Positions 48,682 to 61,598 are shown, numbered from the stretch's first letter. The stretch: DNA of 64,000 nucleotides from Combretum micranthum (GCA_024138025.1 JAMXBD010000396.1:581501-645500), one strand, 5' to 3'. Numbers and translations: made by a program. Notes: generated by a model not told the origin, from the sequence alone.

Positions 48682-48783
48682 GAATTTGTCGAATGTTGTT
48701 TCATTTTCGATTATGTAGTTATCATATTTTAATCACATTTTCTCATTTCATGTAATCTCACTTCCTTCTTACATGCAGGGTAG

Positions 48784-50944
48784 ATGGAGCCAGGCCCCAT
48801 TGATGATTCAGTACTTTCCCAGCAGGGCAGACATCGTTCCTCAGCTGTTTGGTTAGATGAGGTACCAAATCACATACTGCACTTCCATTTTAAGCTTTGT
48901 GGATTCACAATATCAACATGGGTAATAACGTTTCATGTATTTCTTCCAGGCATCCGCTACAGCGCTCCTTGTTAGGCGTAGGGAACCGACCTCCAGGCAC
49001 GACCAGGTTGGACGCCCTATAGACGAGCGTATATTGCCTTATTTGGAGCAGGCTGGATTCATTGGTCTTGCACGTCTCCCCTACATTCAGCTTGATTGGC
49101 ATCTCATTTCTGCATTGGTGGAGAGATGGCGTCCAGAGACTCACACCTTCCACTTGCCTCATGGGGAGATGACCATCACGTTACAGGATGTGGAGGTCCA
49201 GTTAGGACTGCCAGTACATGGTTTACCAGTAGTTGGTAGCACATCCATTGCTACCGGGTGGCAGTCAGAGTGCATGAGGCTATTAGGGGCTTACCCACAG
49301 GGTGGTACTTCTCGTGGAGGTCGTCTGAGCCTTACTTGGCTACGGTCACATTTTGCACATTTACCGGATGATGCACCGGAGGAGCAGATCATCAGGCATG
49401 CTCGTGCTTACATACTGCAGCTAATGGGTGGGTGTATATTTGCAGATAAATCTGGTTCACTAGTACACTCTATGTTCCTGCCATTGTTAGAGGACTTCGC
49501 TCAGGCGGGCCAGTACAGCTGGGGTAGTGCTTGCCTTAGCTGGTTATATCGTCAGCTTTGTCGTGCTTCTCTCGAGGGTGTGGAGCAGATTGGTGGAGCG
49601 CTTGTGCTATTGCAGGTGTGGGCATGGGATCGATTCCCTGTTATAGCACCTCGAGCACGTTTTGGTCCACCGTTGCATGCTGCAGCGCCCCTTGCTGCAC
49701 GATGGTCGATCATCCGGGACACTACTCGTCACCCATCTCACGTCATCTCAGCTTATAGGGAGGCGTTTGACATGATAGGGTCTGAACAGGTATAAATCCT
49801 TTCACATTCACCCAAAAACTTACATAAGTATTATTGTTTCTTTGTGTAACGAGTTTTGTTTTATGGCACAGATTGTTTGGCTCCCTTACACAGATGACAT
49901 CCTCCATAGACTTCCACCATACTGTCGTCAGGGTATGGATGTCTGGACAGCCCGGGTCCCCCTCATTTGCTTTTCATACATCGAGTGGTATTTCCCAGAT
50001 CGTGTCATTCGACAGTTTGGGGGTTACCAGACAGTTCCAACTGGATGTAACACGGATAGGGACCTGCATAAGATAGATTTGAGGGGGCGGGTCGACACTA
50101 ATTGGATTGTTCATGCTGTGTATCATGAAATGTGGAATGAGAGACATGATCGCCTGGTCGATGTTGACCTTCCATTCGGGGTCGACCCTGACTACTTGCG
50201 TTGGTTTAGACGTGTCACCAGGAGATATATTAGCCATACTGGTGCTATGGTCGGTGGTTTGGTGAGACATAGATATTATATTTCATTTCTCATATATAAA
50301 GATATGCAATTGCGAATCTTACTTCCTCCATTATTGCAGGCCGATCGATTTAGGCGGATCAGGATGACTTCTGATATAGCAGAAGCTCATTCCATTGCAG
50401 ATGAGGCCATACAGACTGTAGATGAGCATGGTGTTATCGACCATCTTTATCCTGAGTCTCGGTACACGCACCTACCGAGGTTGAAGCTGCTGCAGAGGAT
50501 GACAGTGAGCATGATCAGCAGCAGTACCAGACTGTTCGTCATGCTCCATCACTAGCTCGATCCACATCTACAGTTGTCAGGGGACGCCATAGCACCTCAT
50601 CATTGCCTTCCTACCATACTCCATACAGCGAGGTTGGCTCTTCATCTCATCAGCCTCCACCACCGCCGCAGAAGAGGCGTCCAGTACCTCCACCTGATGA
50701 TGCCGATATGGGTGAGGGAGTTACACAGTTATCACAGCATAGGAGATCCATCCATGCCTCCCCTGTCCCTCCACCAGATTTCAGTGCATCACCTACTGAG
50801 GAGGCTGATCCTCCTGAGCCAGCACCTGCACAGCGCGTGCACGATCCATATTGTCTAGGATCTCTAGGAGCGTACGGAGGCCCCCTAGGAGGAGATAGCG
50901 TTATATTTTCCTACTTTGTATTTGCTTTTCATTTAAACTATTAA
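48784..50944 (+). pseudogene. Plant mobile domain (MAIN/MAIL-like) gene in the MULE
   Basis: Four exons with consensus junctions, all phase 0: 48784-48861 (MEPGPIDDSVLSQQ start, 26 codons), 48950-49789 (280), 49872-50261 (130) and 50340 onward. The plant mobile domain is clear: YLEQAGFIGLARLPYIQLDW, LVERWRPETHTFHLPHGE, MTITLQDVEVQLGL, and in exon 3 CRQGMDVWTARVPLICF and EWYFPDRVIRQFG. In cellular relatives (MAIN, MAIL1) the domain acts in the nucleus in silencing and meristem maintenance; in elements its role is unknown. The third intron is 78 bp and can also be read through in frame. One frameshift near 50460 separates the body from a Pro-rich tail (50603-50944 frame). If that is real the product ends at 50553. 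The rest has no lesion. Confidence 0.8.
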
Positions 50945-51261
50945 ACTCATATGTATTTATGGCATGTAATTATATTTTCTTTATCTTAGTTCTTCTCAAT
51001 GAATGTTGCTTCTGCACGTTTGGGGTGTTGAACTAAGTTTGCAGGATTGAGCTGTTGGATGTGTTGTTGTTGGTGTTACAATTTCTGTGTTTTGGGTGTT
51101 CGAATTATTTCTGTGGAGTCAGGGAGATAGTATTGGTGTAATTTTTGCAGGTTGAAAATCTTCGATTCACACTTTTTTATCTGTTTTACTGGTTATAGCT
51201 GACATTGGTTGTATATCGGGCTTTTTTGGCAGGGCAAGGGGGCGCGGGGTGTGGATGAGTT
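50945..51261. other. MULE spacer between the mobile-domain gene and the palindrome array
   Basis: No coding signal. Probably the 3' untranslated region of the plant mobile domain gene; TG-rich around 51000-51200. Confidence 0.4.
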
Positions 51262-51404
51262 GAAGGCGCTGTTCCTAAAAGCGCCTTCATTGTTTCCACT
51301 GAAGGCACCGTTAGGAACGGCGCTTTCCCCTACAACACTAAAGGCACCGTTTGTAACGGCGCCTTCTTTGTAAACTCGAAGGCGCTGTCCTAAACAGCGC
51401 CTTC
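51262..51404. repeat. Array of four GC palindromes in right MULE end
   Basis: Four 27-bp inverted repeats of the form GAAGGCGCxGT..ACxGCGCCTTC start at 51262, 51301, 51340 and 51378, that is at intervals of 39, 39 and 38 bp. Arms are 9-11 bp with few mismatches. They share the core of the left-end palindrome (45269-45291) and are probable transposase-binding or structural sites. Confidence 0.9.
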
Positions 51405-51436
51405 ACCAACCCATATCTGGAATAATTTTCCAGAAT

Positions 51437-51478
51437 GTCCCATTTCGGGATAAATTTTTCAAAACCGTCCCATTTTCG
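51437..51478 (-). repeat. Right terminal inverted repeat of the MULE
   Basis: On the minus strand it starts CGAAAATGGG and carries ATCCCGAAATGGGAC at the inner end, mirroring the left terminus. Confidence 0.8.
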
Positions 51479-51489
51479 CCTAAAAAACC

Positions 51490-51718
51490 TTGGGATGGAG
51501 GATTTTTTTTTAGGCTCATGCACAACAGCCAGGACCCAAACAACACCCCTAGGGAGACGTGTGCGTGTATCCTGCATGTTTCGTCTTCCTTGTAGAACGA
51601 GACCGCCATTTTTGAGATTTGAGAGTTCGAACGAGCTTCTTTCAAGCACTTTTTATTCAAGATCTTATACATCTGAACTCTAGAAGATCTAATCTTCTAG
51701 AATCGACCTTTGAGTACC
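51490..51718 (+). repeat. 229-bp direct repeat, right copy
   Basis: Same orientation and length as 44873-45101, starting 11 bases beyond the right MULE end. The tRNA-like head present left of the first copy is absent here. The hairpin is conserved (51679-51701). Confidence 0.9.
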
Positions 51719-54700
51719 CTTTGGCAATTAAAGAGACGAGATTTGAATTTCGTAGCCCCCTACTTTTCAAATCCAACGATGGCTAACTTATTTTGGGCAG
51801 TTCAGGACAACCCTTCGAAGCCTCTCCCTGATTATATTACCTCTCTCTCGCAAAAACCCTAGGGTCCCTCTCTCTCAGACTCTCACTCTAGCGCTCTCTC
51901 TCTACCACTCACCTTCAACAACCACTACCACTTGAATCACAGAGTCTAAACCCATCCATCTTCATCAATAACCTAATATCACTAGCCTCAGCCATGCCTA
52001 GGCACCAACACCCCTTCCAAAACAGCGTCGCACACCTCCTTTCTCGCAGAAACTGCCGCGGGCAACCCACCATCAACACCTCCCGACAGTAGAACACATC
52101 TGCCACCTACCAACGCAACAAACCCCCCACCGCGACTTTCAAGCTACACTAACCACCATCATCTGACATCCCCAACGACCAAGCCAAGAAACACCAGGCT
52201 AGTCCCAACCATCTCAATCACCTACGGAAACCAAAGTAGCTGTAGCCACCCCAACACCAAGCAACCAACCAAAACCACCACAGCCACGCATTACTAAACT
52301 CATCCCCAACTCCAAACTCGCTTGCAAGAGAGGTAGAGTACGTAATCATTCCTTCTTTTTTTTTTTTAGGAATTCAAGCCATACCATCACTCACCGAGGA
52401 TCGAGCTTCATCAAACGAGAAAAGAGAGAGTCCATTTAGTTATTGTTTGTTTTGCAGGACCGAAGACCTCCATTCGAGTTTACCCAAACCCAAAAGTCGA
52501 TCAACAATGCGTAGAAGGTTCGGTTCAGATTAAATTGTGTACTTGGCCACTTGTTTGATTCCTTTTTTTTTAATTAATTTATTTATTTACTTATCTGCCA
52601 ATGCTAATGTTTCTCTTATTTGTTTAGTTTAGTTAATAGGTTTCTTTTAGTTTAGTGATATTTTTGCTATGTTGTAAACAGTAAACACGGGTACTTGTAA
52701 GATGAAAAGCCTATAATATATTGGAAAACAAAAAGAAAAATGAAAAAGAAATATATATTAAATTATAATAATATATCTTACGGTGTGTGATTTTATGTGG
52801 ACTATACAATATACATATTATAAAATGATCACGGACATATATGGTTAATAATACATGGTGCACGTATTATAAAAACTATATAGGTTCATGATCACAAAAA
52901 TGTGTGTGTGTGTGTGATCTGCATGTCATGTTTCTGTTACTAATGATATTACAAATAATAGGTTGATTAGATAAAATTAAGTTAAATAAACAAAACTGTA
53001 GAATATAAAATTCGATATAATTAACAATAAAGGTTTTAGGGATAAATTATAAAAATTAACAAAAAATATATGGGTATAGTTTTAGGATTATCAGCTTCTC
53101 GGATCACCTTTTAACTATGCATGCCATATTTGATATATGTTATTTTGACAATGATTTGCGATGCGAGGATAAAAAATTATCAATAGGAATTTATCTGACG
53201 TGATCGCTGGCATATAGAATATTTTATGTCCTCTGGTTTTTTCTTTATCTTTATCAAAAACTTGAAAATGAGAAATTTCATAAAAATCAACAAAAGGTTT
53301 TTCCTTCTTTTTTATATTTTTCCCATATATGGATATATATATATATAATATAAAAATGTTATGATATCATTAGCTTATTTTCAAAAATGTCAAAAACAAA
53401 ATAATGGGGTTTTCCAAAAATTTAGGATCCTTTTAGAGTTTTCAAAACATTATATAAAAATTAGATCTCTTTAGGATACTTTTCAAGAAAGCAAACACAA
53501 AACGAATAATCACTTTTACTTGGCACTTCTTCACAATCAAAAAAGGCAAGTACACTAAAATTTTATAAAAGTCAAAATGAATTATGATGGTCCAATTTCA
53601 GCTAGCGGATATGTAGACACCTAACGAGCAGTCACAACAATAAAAAAACACTAAGGTTTTTTCTTTTTTCAAAACAAAAGTGTGTGTGTGCGGGCGCGCT
53701 GTGCGTGCCTTTGTGTGTGTGTGTGTAAACTCTTTTTTTGAAAAAAGAATAAAAAATTTAAATTTTTTTGAAAAATCCAAAATTAAGATTCTTCCTCAAA
53801 TCCTTAACCTCTATAATTAAAATTTTTAATGCCTATCTAAAGTCTAGATAACCGTTTAGATTTTAAAATAGTAATCCACTGGCTTATAATTTCTGGTTTT
53901 TACGCAGATCAATGGCCAAACTATAAAGTGAACTACCCTTTGATTTTTTGTTCACCTTTAATTTTCTAGCTTTAGCCGATCTAAATCAAACAATTTTCAA
54001 AAGGCTGGACTTTAACAAAATCTTACTAGTTTCTTATTGAATGTTCTATATCAAACGAACCGAGTTTGATACTAATCTTAACCTTTAGGAGAATAGGAGC
54101 AAAATTCGAGCTTGACCCAAAGGTTAGGAAGTCAATCAATTGTTGTCAACATCCACACTCTTCATGAGGGGATCACAAACACAGCAACTATCTCAACTAA
54201 TAGTATCCATCACATACCAACCATTGCAATCAATAGTATCAAGGAAACAACACGAAAAAGGCTCAAGTGCAATGGATATCCAGCTCGATGCAACATAAGA
54301 AAGTTTTATAAAAAATTCAAAAGCTTCAAGTGCCATGGAGATCTAGTTCGACGTGACATGAACAAATTTTATATTATTTCAAATAGATTTTCAAATCACT
54401 TTTCGCAAACCACTTATTTGAGTTAGGTAAGGGCTCTTCCTGTACTCTCACTTTTTCTAAACACTAACCACTTATAGACAAATGAATACATGTCACACCT
54501 TCAACAATGACACTGGTACAATCTTTGCTCCTTAGGTTGCACTTCCCGAACGAAGTAGTTCTTAGTACAAAGAGTAGAATCATAGTATCACTATACTCTC
54601 GATCATAGCCCACTCGATCCATTACATAAAGGTGATGACCTTCGGCTAAGTGCAAGTCATTCAATGCGTTTTTTTTTTAATTTAATTAAAGTTTAATAAT
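51719..54700. other. C/CT-rich then AT-rich region, possible LTR-like sequence
   Basis: At 51780-52350 the plus strand is unusually rich in C and A with CTCTCT runs and an AAAAACCCTAGGG block, but every frame is interrupted. Such sequence is common in promoters and in the LTRs of large Ty3 elements; I found no partner. From 52550 the region is AT-rich, with a (GT)n run at 52900-52916, a GT/GC run at 53682-53727 and no gene. Confidence 0.35.
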
Positions 54701-57131
54701 TGTTGAGTTCATTTAAGGTGAGTAAACAAAATTACATGAAACACTCGCAAGATTATACTAAATGGAGCAAGCAAGAGGTTATTATATATAATTAAAGTAT
54801 TTTAATAGCCACCAAGCGATATCAAGCACATATACACTGCCAATCCCAAACCAAACAGTTTATGTAAAATTTAGCAAAGTGCAACTAATTTACATGCACA
54901 AGCAAATACGGTAATCATAAAATGAGTACTCACTTTACAATCCAATAGTCTCCTGGGAGGGAGGTATTTAAGTCAAAGTCACATTAGTAAAAGGTAATAG
55001 CTTATGATAAGCATAAACATACTTCTATGCTAGAAATTACCAAGTTTAATCCTAAATTTTGTAGCATCTTACTCATTTTAATTTCAATTTTTGCAAATTT
55101 CATCAAAGGAGTTCATTTGAGGCCCGAACCAAACTAAGCATATTAATCTAGGTTTGTCAAATTTTAGGGTTTTAAATTTTTATTTTTTTGAGTTTCTTTT
55201 CAATCCCTTTTGTTAATAACCCTACTAAAGCCCTATTATATATAATATCAGCTAATTGTTGGTAATTTATGTTGATTTATATTTATCCATAAATGGTTTA
55301 CTGTATGTATTGCACAAAATATCATCTAATGTTTTTCTTCATAAGTCTTCACATGTGATATATATATTGCTATTGACTTGTTCTATCAGTTAACCAATCA
55401 AAAAGAAATATAAGATAAACATTGCTCTATTATTGTCAAGGGATGTTTAACATAGATAAGAAGGAGTGCAATGATGTTTCTATTCCAAACTTTGTTTTCA
55501 TGAATGTAAAGATATAATGGTATCAAGTAACCATAAAGAAACATTCTTCTAGATGATTTGTACTATATGCTTAACAAATGCTATGTGTATTTTTTGAAAG
55601 TTTCCCCTTATGTGTGTTTCGACCAAAATGGAAGAAGAAGGTAAAAATTTTGTCTATTCAATTTTCATTATTTTATTTGATGATTCTATGTCATGCGTAA
55701 ATATAGTACTATGAACATAGGGTTTATGTAAAGAAACTTAAGATAGAAAGAATTTATTTTGGTGTATTCAATTTGTAGACATATTTCTATCTATATTCAC
55801 TAGAGAAATGTGTTACTTGGTTGAAGACTCGAAAATCTTGATTCAATTCTTAGCTTCCCTAGCTCTCATTTGGTCAACCAAAAGGAAAAATGAGAGGAAA
55901 GAAAATGATATGGAGCTTTTGATAAACATATGATGAAGGTGAAGAAAAAGAGGAAGACAAAAGAAAAAGAAGAGGAAAAATGGAGAGATATGAAGAAGAA
56001 AAGTTAAAGGAAATATGTGCAAAAGAAAGAGATGGATGATATATTACATATAGGGAAGAGAGGTAGAAGGAAAAATGGAAGAGAAGAAGAGATAAAGAGG
56101 AACAGAGAGTATTTGAAGAGGAGAAAATAGAGGGAGAGAGAGGGCAAGTGCCGTGATACTTACAAAGGAGAGGAAATGGAAGAGAAGAAAGGAGAGGAAA
56201 AGGAAAAGTGAAATGAGAGTAAGAAAGAGTGCTTGTGGTTTTTATAGTAAATAAAGGTATATGGGACTTTTTTCTCTTTTGTTTTTTTTTTTTCCATAGC
56301 GAATCTACAACTTTCATAGTAAAAAGAAAAAAAAAACTCATAAAGCAATAAAACTCCAATAGGATCTATCTTGACTAACACTAATACTTGCTCCTCTTAA
56401 ATCGTACTACACAAAATATTATCATTTGAAACATGGAACAACTCTTTTGAGCAAGAGTTATAAATTTTAAAAAAAAAATTGCTTAATAGTTTTTTAATAT
56501 ATATAATCTCATGTATAATTTTTAAAAATAATTATGTACCTTTTCAAATGTCTAACACAAATGCAATTTCCTTTAGTCCCAAAATGTCTTTAACATCTCC
56601 ATTGTAACCCATTAATGAAAATTCAATGACTAGACCATTAATTGTTTTATGGCTCTGTAATGTTTTGAATAGATTGCTTGTTTCAGTTATTTAATAACTT
56701 GGATTTATAACAACTATGATTGCATTATTCATATATTATATGAATTAATATGTTTAATAATCAAGTGACTAACTACATAGTCCTAATAATAGACTACCCC
56801 ATGTGGATACAACATCAAATTAAATAATCAATCTTTGAACATTATAAATTATGGATGAGCAGATATAGATAGATAGAATGTGAAGCTCCATCCATCCATG
56901 TCTTACCTTGTACATATCGATTCTCAAATTTTGAGATCAAAACCTATATTTTAATATGTAGAGATGATCTCACAACTACTAGGTACCTTATGAAAATTTC
57001 AATTACATTTTTGAAATATAAATTTTTGTTAGTTAAGTAACCTAACAAGTTATCATTTTTTCCATGCATTTATAACTGATGCATCCATTGACATAGTCTT
57101 GCCTAAAAATAGAATCACATATTTCTTAAAT

Positions 57132-57162
<31 letters not shown>

Positions 57163-59246
57163 TATGAAATCATATATTATGAACCACATAATATAACTCG
57201 AAACAAATCATTGTGGCGTATCATCACAAAATTGTAGTATAACAACACTTAATTTATCATAATAATTTTACCGATATGAGAATATCCCATTAAAAGTATA
57301 ATATAACAAAATCAAACTAAGTTACAAACTTAGATAAAAAACAAAAGCAGTACACAACTTGCTTTACCTAAATGTGCATTCTTACCTCAAGGTCTAAATG
57401 TATATATTTGAAAGATTAAAAGGTCTAAACACAAAATTTTAAAAATAAGAGGACAAAGTATAGGGTGCATTTGCTTTTTATTTTAATTAAAATAAAATGA
57501 AAAAAAAGGAAGAATAGAATAAAAAAAAGAAAGGGAAGTAAAAAAAAAAAAAAAAGGAAAAGACCCCATTTAGTACTTTAATCGTGATAAAGAGACTAAT
57601 AAGTAACTAAACTTAAAAAAAAAGTCCAATTTCATATATAACTAAACTTTTCGTGCCATTTTAGGTGCTTAAACTTTTAAAAAACTAATTTCGTTACTAA
57701 TTAAACTTTTCATGCCCAATTTGACGATCATTTTTTTTATTGTTTTTTGACATAATTGCACGCGTACCATGCAACGATGAGTGGGATAGTGTTTAAAGTC
57801 GTGGAAATTTTAATTAGATATGAAATTTAACTATTTATAAGTTCAGGTACTTGATTATCCATTTCTTCAAAGTTTAGGTACCAAAAGAGTTTCCAAAAAA
57901 CAATATTACACTAAGTAGTCATATATGTATTATGTATATTTCAAAAATACCTACTGTAGCTAATAACGTAGAAAACAAACTTAGAATTAGCAAGGTGTCA
58001 AAGTTGAAAAGATAATCATTCCAATTCGTTGCTTGACTAGTGGAAAGATATTGACACTTCCATGCTTTCTACTTCTTTCAATTCTCTACACTCAACAAGA
58101 AAAGGAAATTGTTTCTTTCTATCCTATTCTGTCATGAAAGTTTTTAAGATTACTGATTTATCTATCTTAGTGCATGGTTTGTTTTAGGTATTTGAAAGAG
58201 GGTTTTACTCTTTAATTCATATTTCGTACACAAGAATGGACTTGGGATTCAATAGCAATCCCATGTTCAATTCCATTCTTATGTTTAAAACCATTTTTAA
58301 AAGTCGGAATCACAATTCCAATAATCAACGGTTCCAACTTTAAGGAGGAATTCAATTCCACTTTGAGAGGATGGCATCTCGATTCCTTTCTAACCTTATT
58401 GATGTTAACTATTTCAATTACATTTTGTTTATCTAATCGCATATTTGATATCCACATTTATTATTAAGGGCATTTTTTGTAAATTGACATTTTATTCCAT
58501 TTCATTTCTAGAATATACCCAAACATAGAATGGATTTTTCATTCCTGTTGCATTTCGTTCTATTTCTTCAATTCTAATTAATTTCATTTCAAACAAGTGT
58601 ACTAACACATGCCATGAAGGTTGTAACTATTGGCATGTAAAAGATTTTAGAAATAACACTTGACGAAAAATCAATTGATATATTCCTATTCTTCTTAAAA
58701 GTTGGAAATTTGTTCAACTTGTTGAGTTTAAAGTGAAACAAAGTTGTAGTAAAAAGTTATAAGTTATGAAAATTTGAGGAATTATTCTTGGAGGTATCAT
58801 AGGATGTGAAGGTGGTTGCTATTAGAGTTAAGTGATGGTATAAAATACATAAAGTGGAAAAAGAATTCTTGAAAATAGCAGTTGAACTAAATTTTGGTAT
58901 GGTAAGGATTTTTTTTTTTTTTGAGAAGTGTGATATTTAGGATAAAATATGTATCATTAACAAATCTCACGTGTTATGTAAACTAATAAAGAGAAGTTCA
59001 ATTTTTTATTACAAAGACAATCAACAAACTTATTATGGTCGATCAACTTAAAAATCAATTATCAAAACGACATATCTCCTATTTAACGTAACAAAAGAAA
59101 ATTAAATAAATTATCTTATTTTACTTTAACATTAGCAACAGCAATAGCAAAAACAACAACAACTGGTTAAGTTATTAAAATTAGTTAGGTTAAGGGGTAA
59201 AAACAAAAAGGAATCAAAGAAGAAAAAGCATGTATACAGAAGAAGG
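54701..59246. other. Gene-free AT-rich region with purine tract and (TA)n
   Basis: A 350-bp strongly purine-biased tract (about 55880-56220) creates a spurious Ser/Phe/Leu-rich open frame on the minus strand. A (TA)n microsatellite is at about 57136-57162. At 57570-57930 diverged repeats of an AACTAAACTTTT-type phrase suggest an old MITE. No gene is supported. Confidence 0.5.
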
Positions 59247-59627
59247 GAGAAATTGCAAATCATCATTTTAAACTTTTACTTCTATGCAACTTTAAAAGTG
59301 CATTTTTTTACCTCTTAAAATTTTAAAAATTGGTATAATTAATAACACTTAAGTTTTTTTGTTAAAACAAAACAAGGAGAGTTGCAAATTACCCAATCAA
59401 ACTTTCACCTATATGCGGATTCACCCTCTAAACTTTTATCTATGTGCGAATTCACCCTCTAAAATGTCACCTTTGTACAGATTTACCCCCAAAACTTATG
59501 GAAAATGGTAATTGTCTTTAATTGTGCCAAATGTTGAAAGTTAAGGGATCTAAAAGTGGACTTTGAAAGTTTAGAAGGTGAATTCGCATCCTAATAGAAG
59601 TTCAAGAGAGTGATTTGCAATTTTCTC
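59247..59627. repeat. Nested MITE-like inverted repeat
   Basis: The left end GAGAAATTGCAAATCA is matched from the right end (reverse complement GAGAAAATTGCAAATCA). A second left end, GAGAGTTGCAAATTAC, starts at 59377, and the phrase ATTCACCCTCTAAA is repeated at 59420 and 59450. This looks like one copy nested in, or tandem with, another. No target duplication was found. Confidence 0.55.
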
Positions 59628-60639
59628 TTTTTTACATATAGCAATAATCATTCATAAAAAGGGATGAAATAGCTTTTAGTCACAAGTATGTAAGAGTTTA
59701 TTAATATATGAATATTGGAAGATGCATTGGTATTATAAGTGGTTTAAATGAGTAGATGAGTAGTAAGACTAGGTACATGATTACAGATACAATGTTTGAT
59801 GGATGTGCTAGTTGATTGAGAGTATTGGCAGCGAAAAATAGAGGTTACTGATTGGCAGCTATATCATCTTGTAGGGGCAGTGAGTTATGGATATACGATA
59901 ATAGTTTAGGTGCTAAAGTACCACGTGAGATTAGGTGGACTATAGATCAGTTGATTGTTGTAATATAAGGTTATTTGTTTAGAGAGAAGTTGTAAAAGAA
60001 TAAAATGTTGGAACAACATACCATTTTGGAGGATATCGAGGTCTAATTTAAATAGCGGCTAATACTAATAATGATCCTGGATGAAGTATTCCTAAGGCTA
60101 TTGTCTTGAATGTTTATAGATATCATTATATTACTCGTTGGAGGGCTTGAGTTAGTCAAATTCTTGTAATGTTAAGATGGTGTTGTTTATTTCACTTGAA
60201 AAAGGTAAAATGAATTGCTTATTGCATTTGACAACATAAATGCTTGTGCATTTGTTTACTTGACATGTACTAATGTTGTAACTATCATTGTGGGTTTTTA
60301 GCTCATGTAATATGTAAATCTTGTTTTTTCGATGTAGATGCCTTTATTAGTGTTGGACGTGTATGGCCACTCCGTATATGATTGATTTCATGGGAGTAAT
60401 GTATTCAATAACAACTTTGATTTTCTAGATAATTAACAGGAGACTTGTGTTGTTTTTGTTAAACCTGTATGTTCAATATGAATTTTAACGAGACAATTGG
60501 TTACACAATTAACAATTCAATTGTATTAAACTACACTTAATCACTCAAACAATGTGATGAACAATATGATAGAAAATATATGTGTTTTATATATATTATT
60601 TTCTATAGATTGTGCTAGATTTAACAGGAAAAATTATTG
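59628..60639. other. Gene-free spacer
   Basis: No reading frame or repeat that I can name. Confidence 0.5.
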
Positions 60640-61581
60640 AGCATAGCTTTGGTTGCAGGTCATGTCGAGGTCTTGATAAGTTCATACACTAGGGTGTAAC
60701 AAGCTCAAATAGATCAAGATGCATAGCTTTGGTCGCATGTCACATCTATGGCTCAATGTGTCAATTAGTCAGGGTGCAACAAGCTCAAAGTCTAAGGCTC
60801 GAGGGCCAAATCCAAGACACGACAAGCATTAGGGTACAACAGTTTGAATTTGAGGCTCGAATCACAAACTTGGTCAAGGGTCAAGATTAAGGCGCGATGA
60901 ATTTGAGGTGTGACTAATCTAAAGGTGCGACAGTTTAAATATTGAGACGATATGGTATAAAAGAGTAGCTACACTTATTTAATACTTGGCGATTTAAAGA
61001 TGTTTTCTATAACATATATTTGAAATTTTGAAGATTATAAATACATATTCCTTTGGAGATCCAATAGAGGACAGTGGTGAAAAAAGCAAAGAACTGTGAA
61101 GTGGCAAATTTTTTTAAGAGCTTTTATTTGCAAACATATAAATTAGAGAAATCTTTCATTATCTTTGTACTTTTGTTCATTAATTTGCAAATTTTGCAAA
61201 GAGAGAGAAAAACATTTAAGTGCTCTATTCTTGAGCATCTTATGAGTGAAGGAAATATTTTATTTCCTATGTATTGTAAAGCAGTGTATTGCTCAACTTT
61301 AGCTTATGTGTTGTGAATCAACAAAGTGGTTGTAAAGTCCTTAGTTTGAGGCATTTATGGTTTGTGAAGAGTAGGGAACGGGCCAAACTTCACGTTAAAT
61401 CTGAGCTCAAATTTTCTATCTCCATCTTTTTTACATTTCTCTTTATAGTATGTTATTACTATATCCGCTGCTTTTAAAGTTTAATTTGATCTAATAGCAT
61501 AAAAATTAATTATTTGTGCATTTTAGAGCAAATTCTCAATTCATCCCCCCTCCATCTTGAATATTTTCTTGTGCATTTTCA

Positions 61582-61598
61582 TTTGGTAGCAAAGCCTC
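61582..61598 (+). other. Degenerate primer-binding site
   Basis: TTTGGTAGCAAAGCCTC follows ..TTTTCA, and upstream is CAATTCATCCCCCCTCC. In SIRE-type elements the same order (a TTCACCCCCCTC tract, then CA, then TTGGTATCAGAGC) marks the LTR end and the primer site. Confidence 0.55.

Larger units (their letters stand above)
45102..51478 (+). mobile_element. Mutator-like element carrying transposase and plant mobile domain gene
   Basis: The 6.38-kb element is bounded by inverted repeats of at least 42 bp. Inside, on one strand, are a MURA-type transposase remnant and a MAIN/MAIL-like plant mobile domain gene. GC-rich palindromes lie near both ends. A leader exon probably ends at 45442 (TCTCAG|GTAAGTT), with acceptor GATAG at 45973 just before the transposase ATG. 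No 9-bp target duplication is visible at the edges; instead 229-bp direct repeats flank it. Plant mobile domain proteins in MULEs and Ty3 elements are known, so the combination itself is not new. Confidence 0.85.

Noticed and set aside
51262..51404. CRISPR array
   Set aside because: Regular spacing, but units are palindromes adjoining short similar linkers in a plant transposon end.
54464..54664. Minus-strand open frame of 66 codons
   Set aside because: No family recognised, no splice partners, surrounded by non-coding sequence.
55874..56359. Minus-strand open frame of 161 codons
   Set aside because: Generated by a purine-rich low-complexity tract; Ser/Phe/Leu-rich, no domain or splice support.
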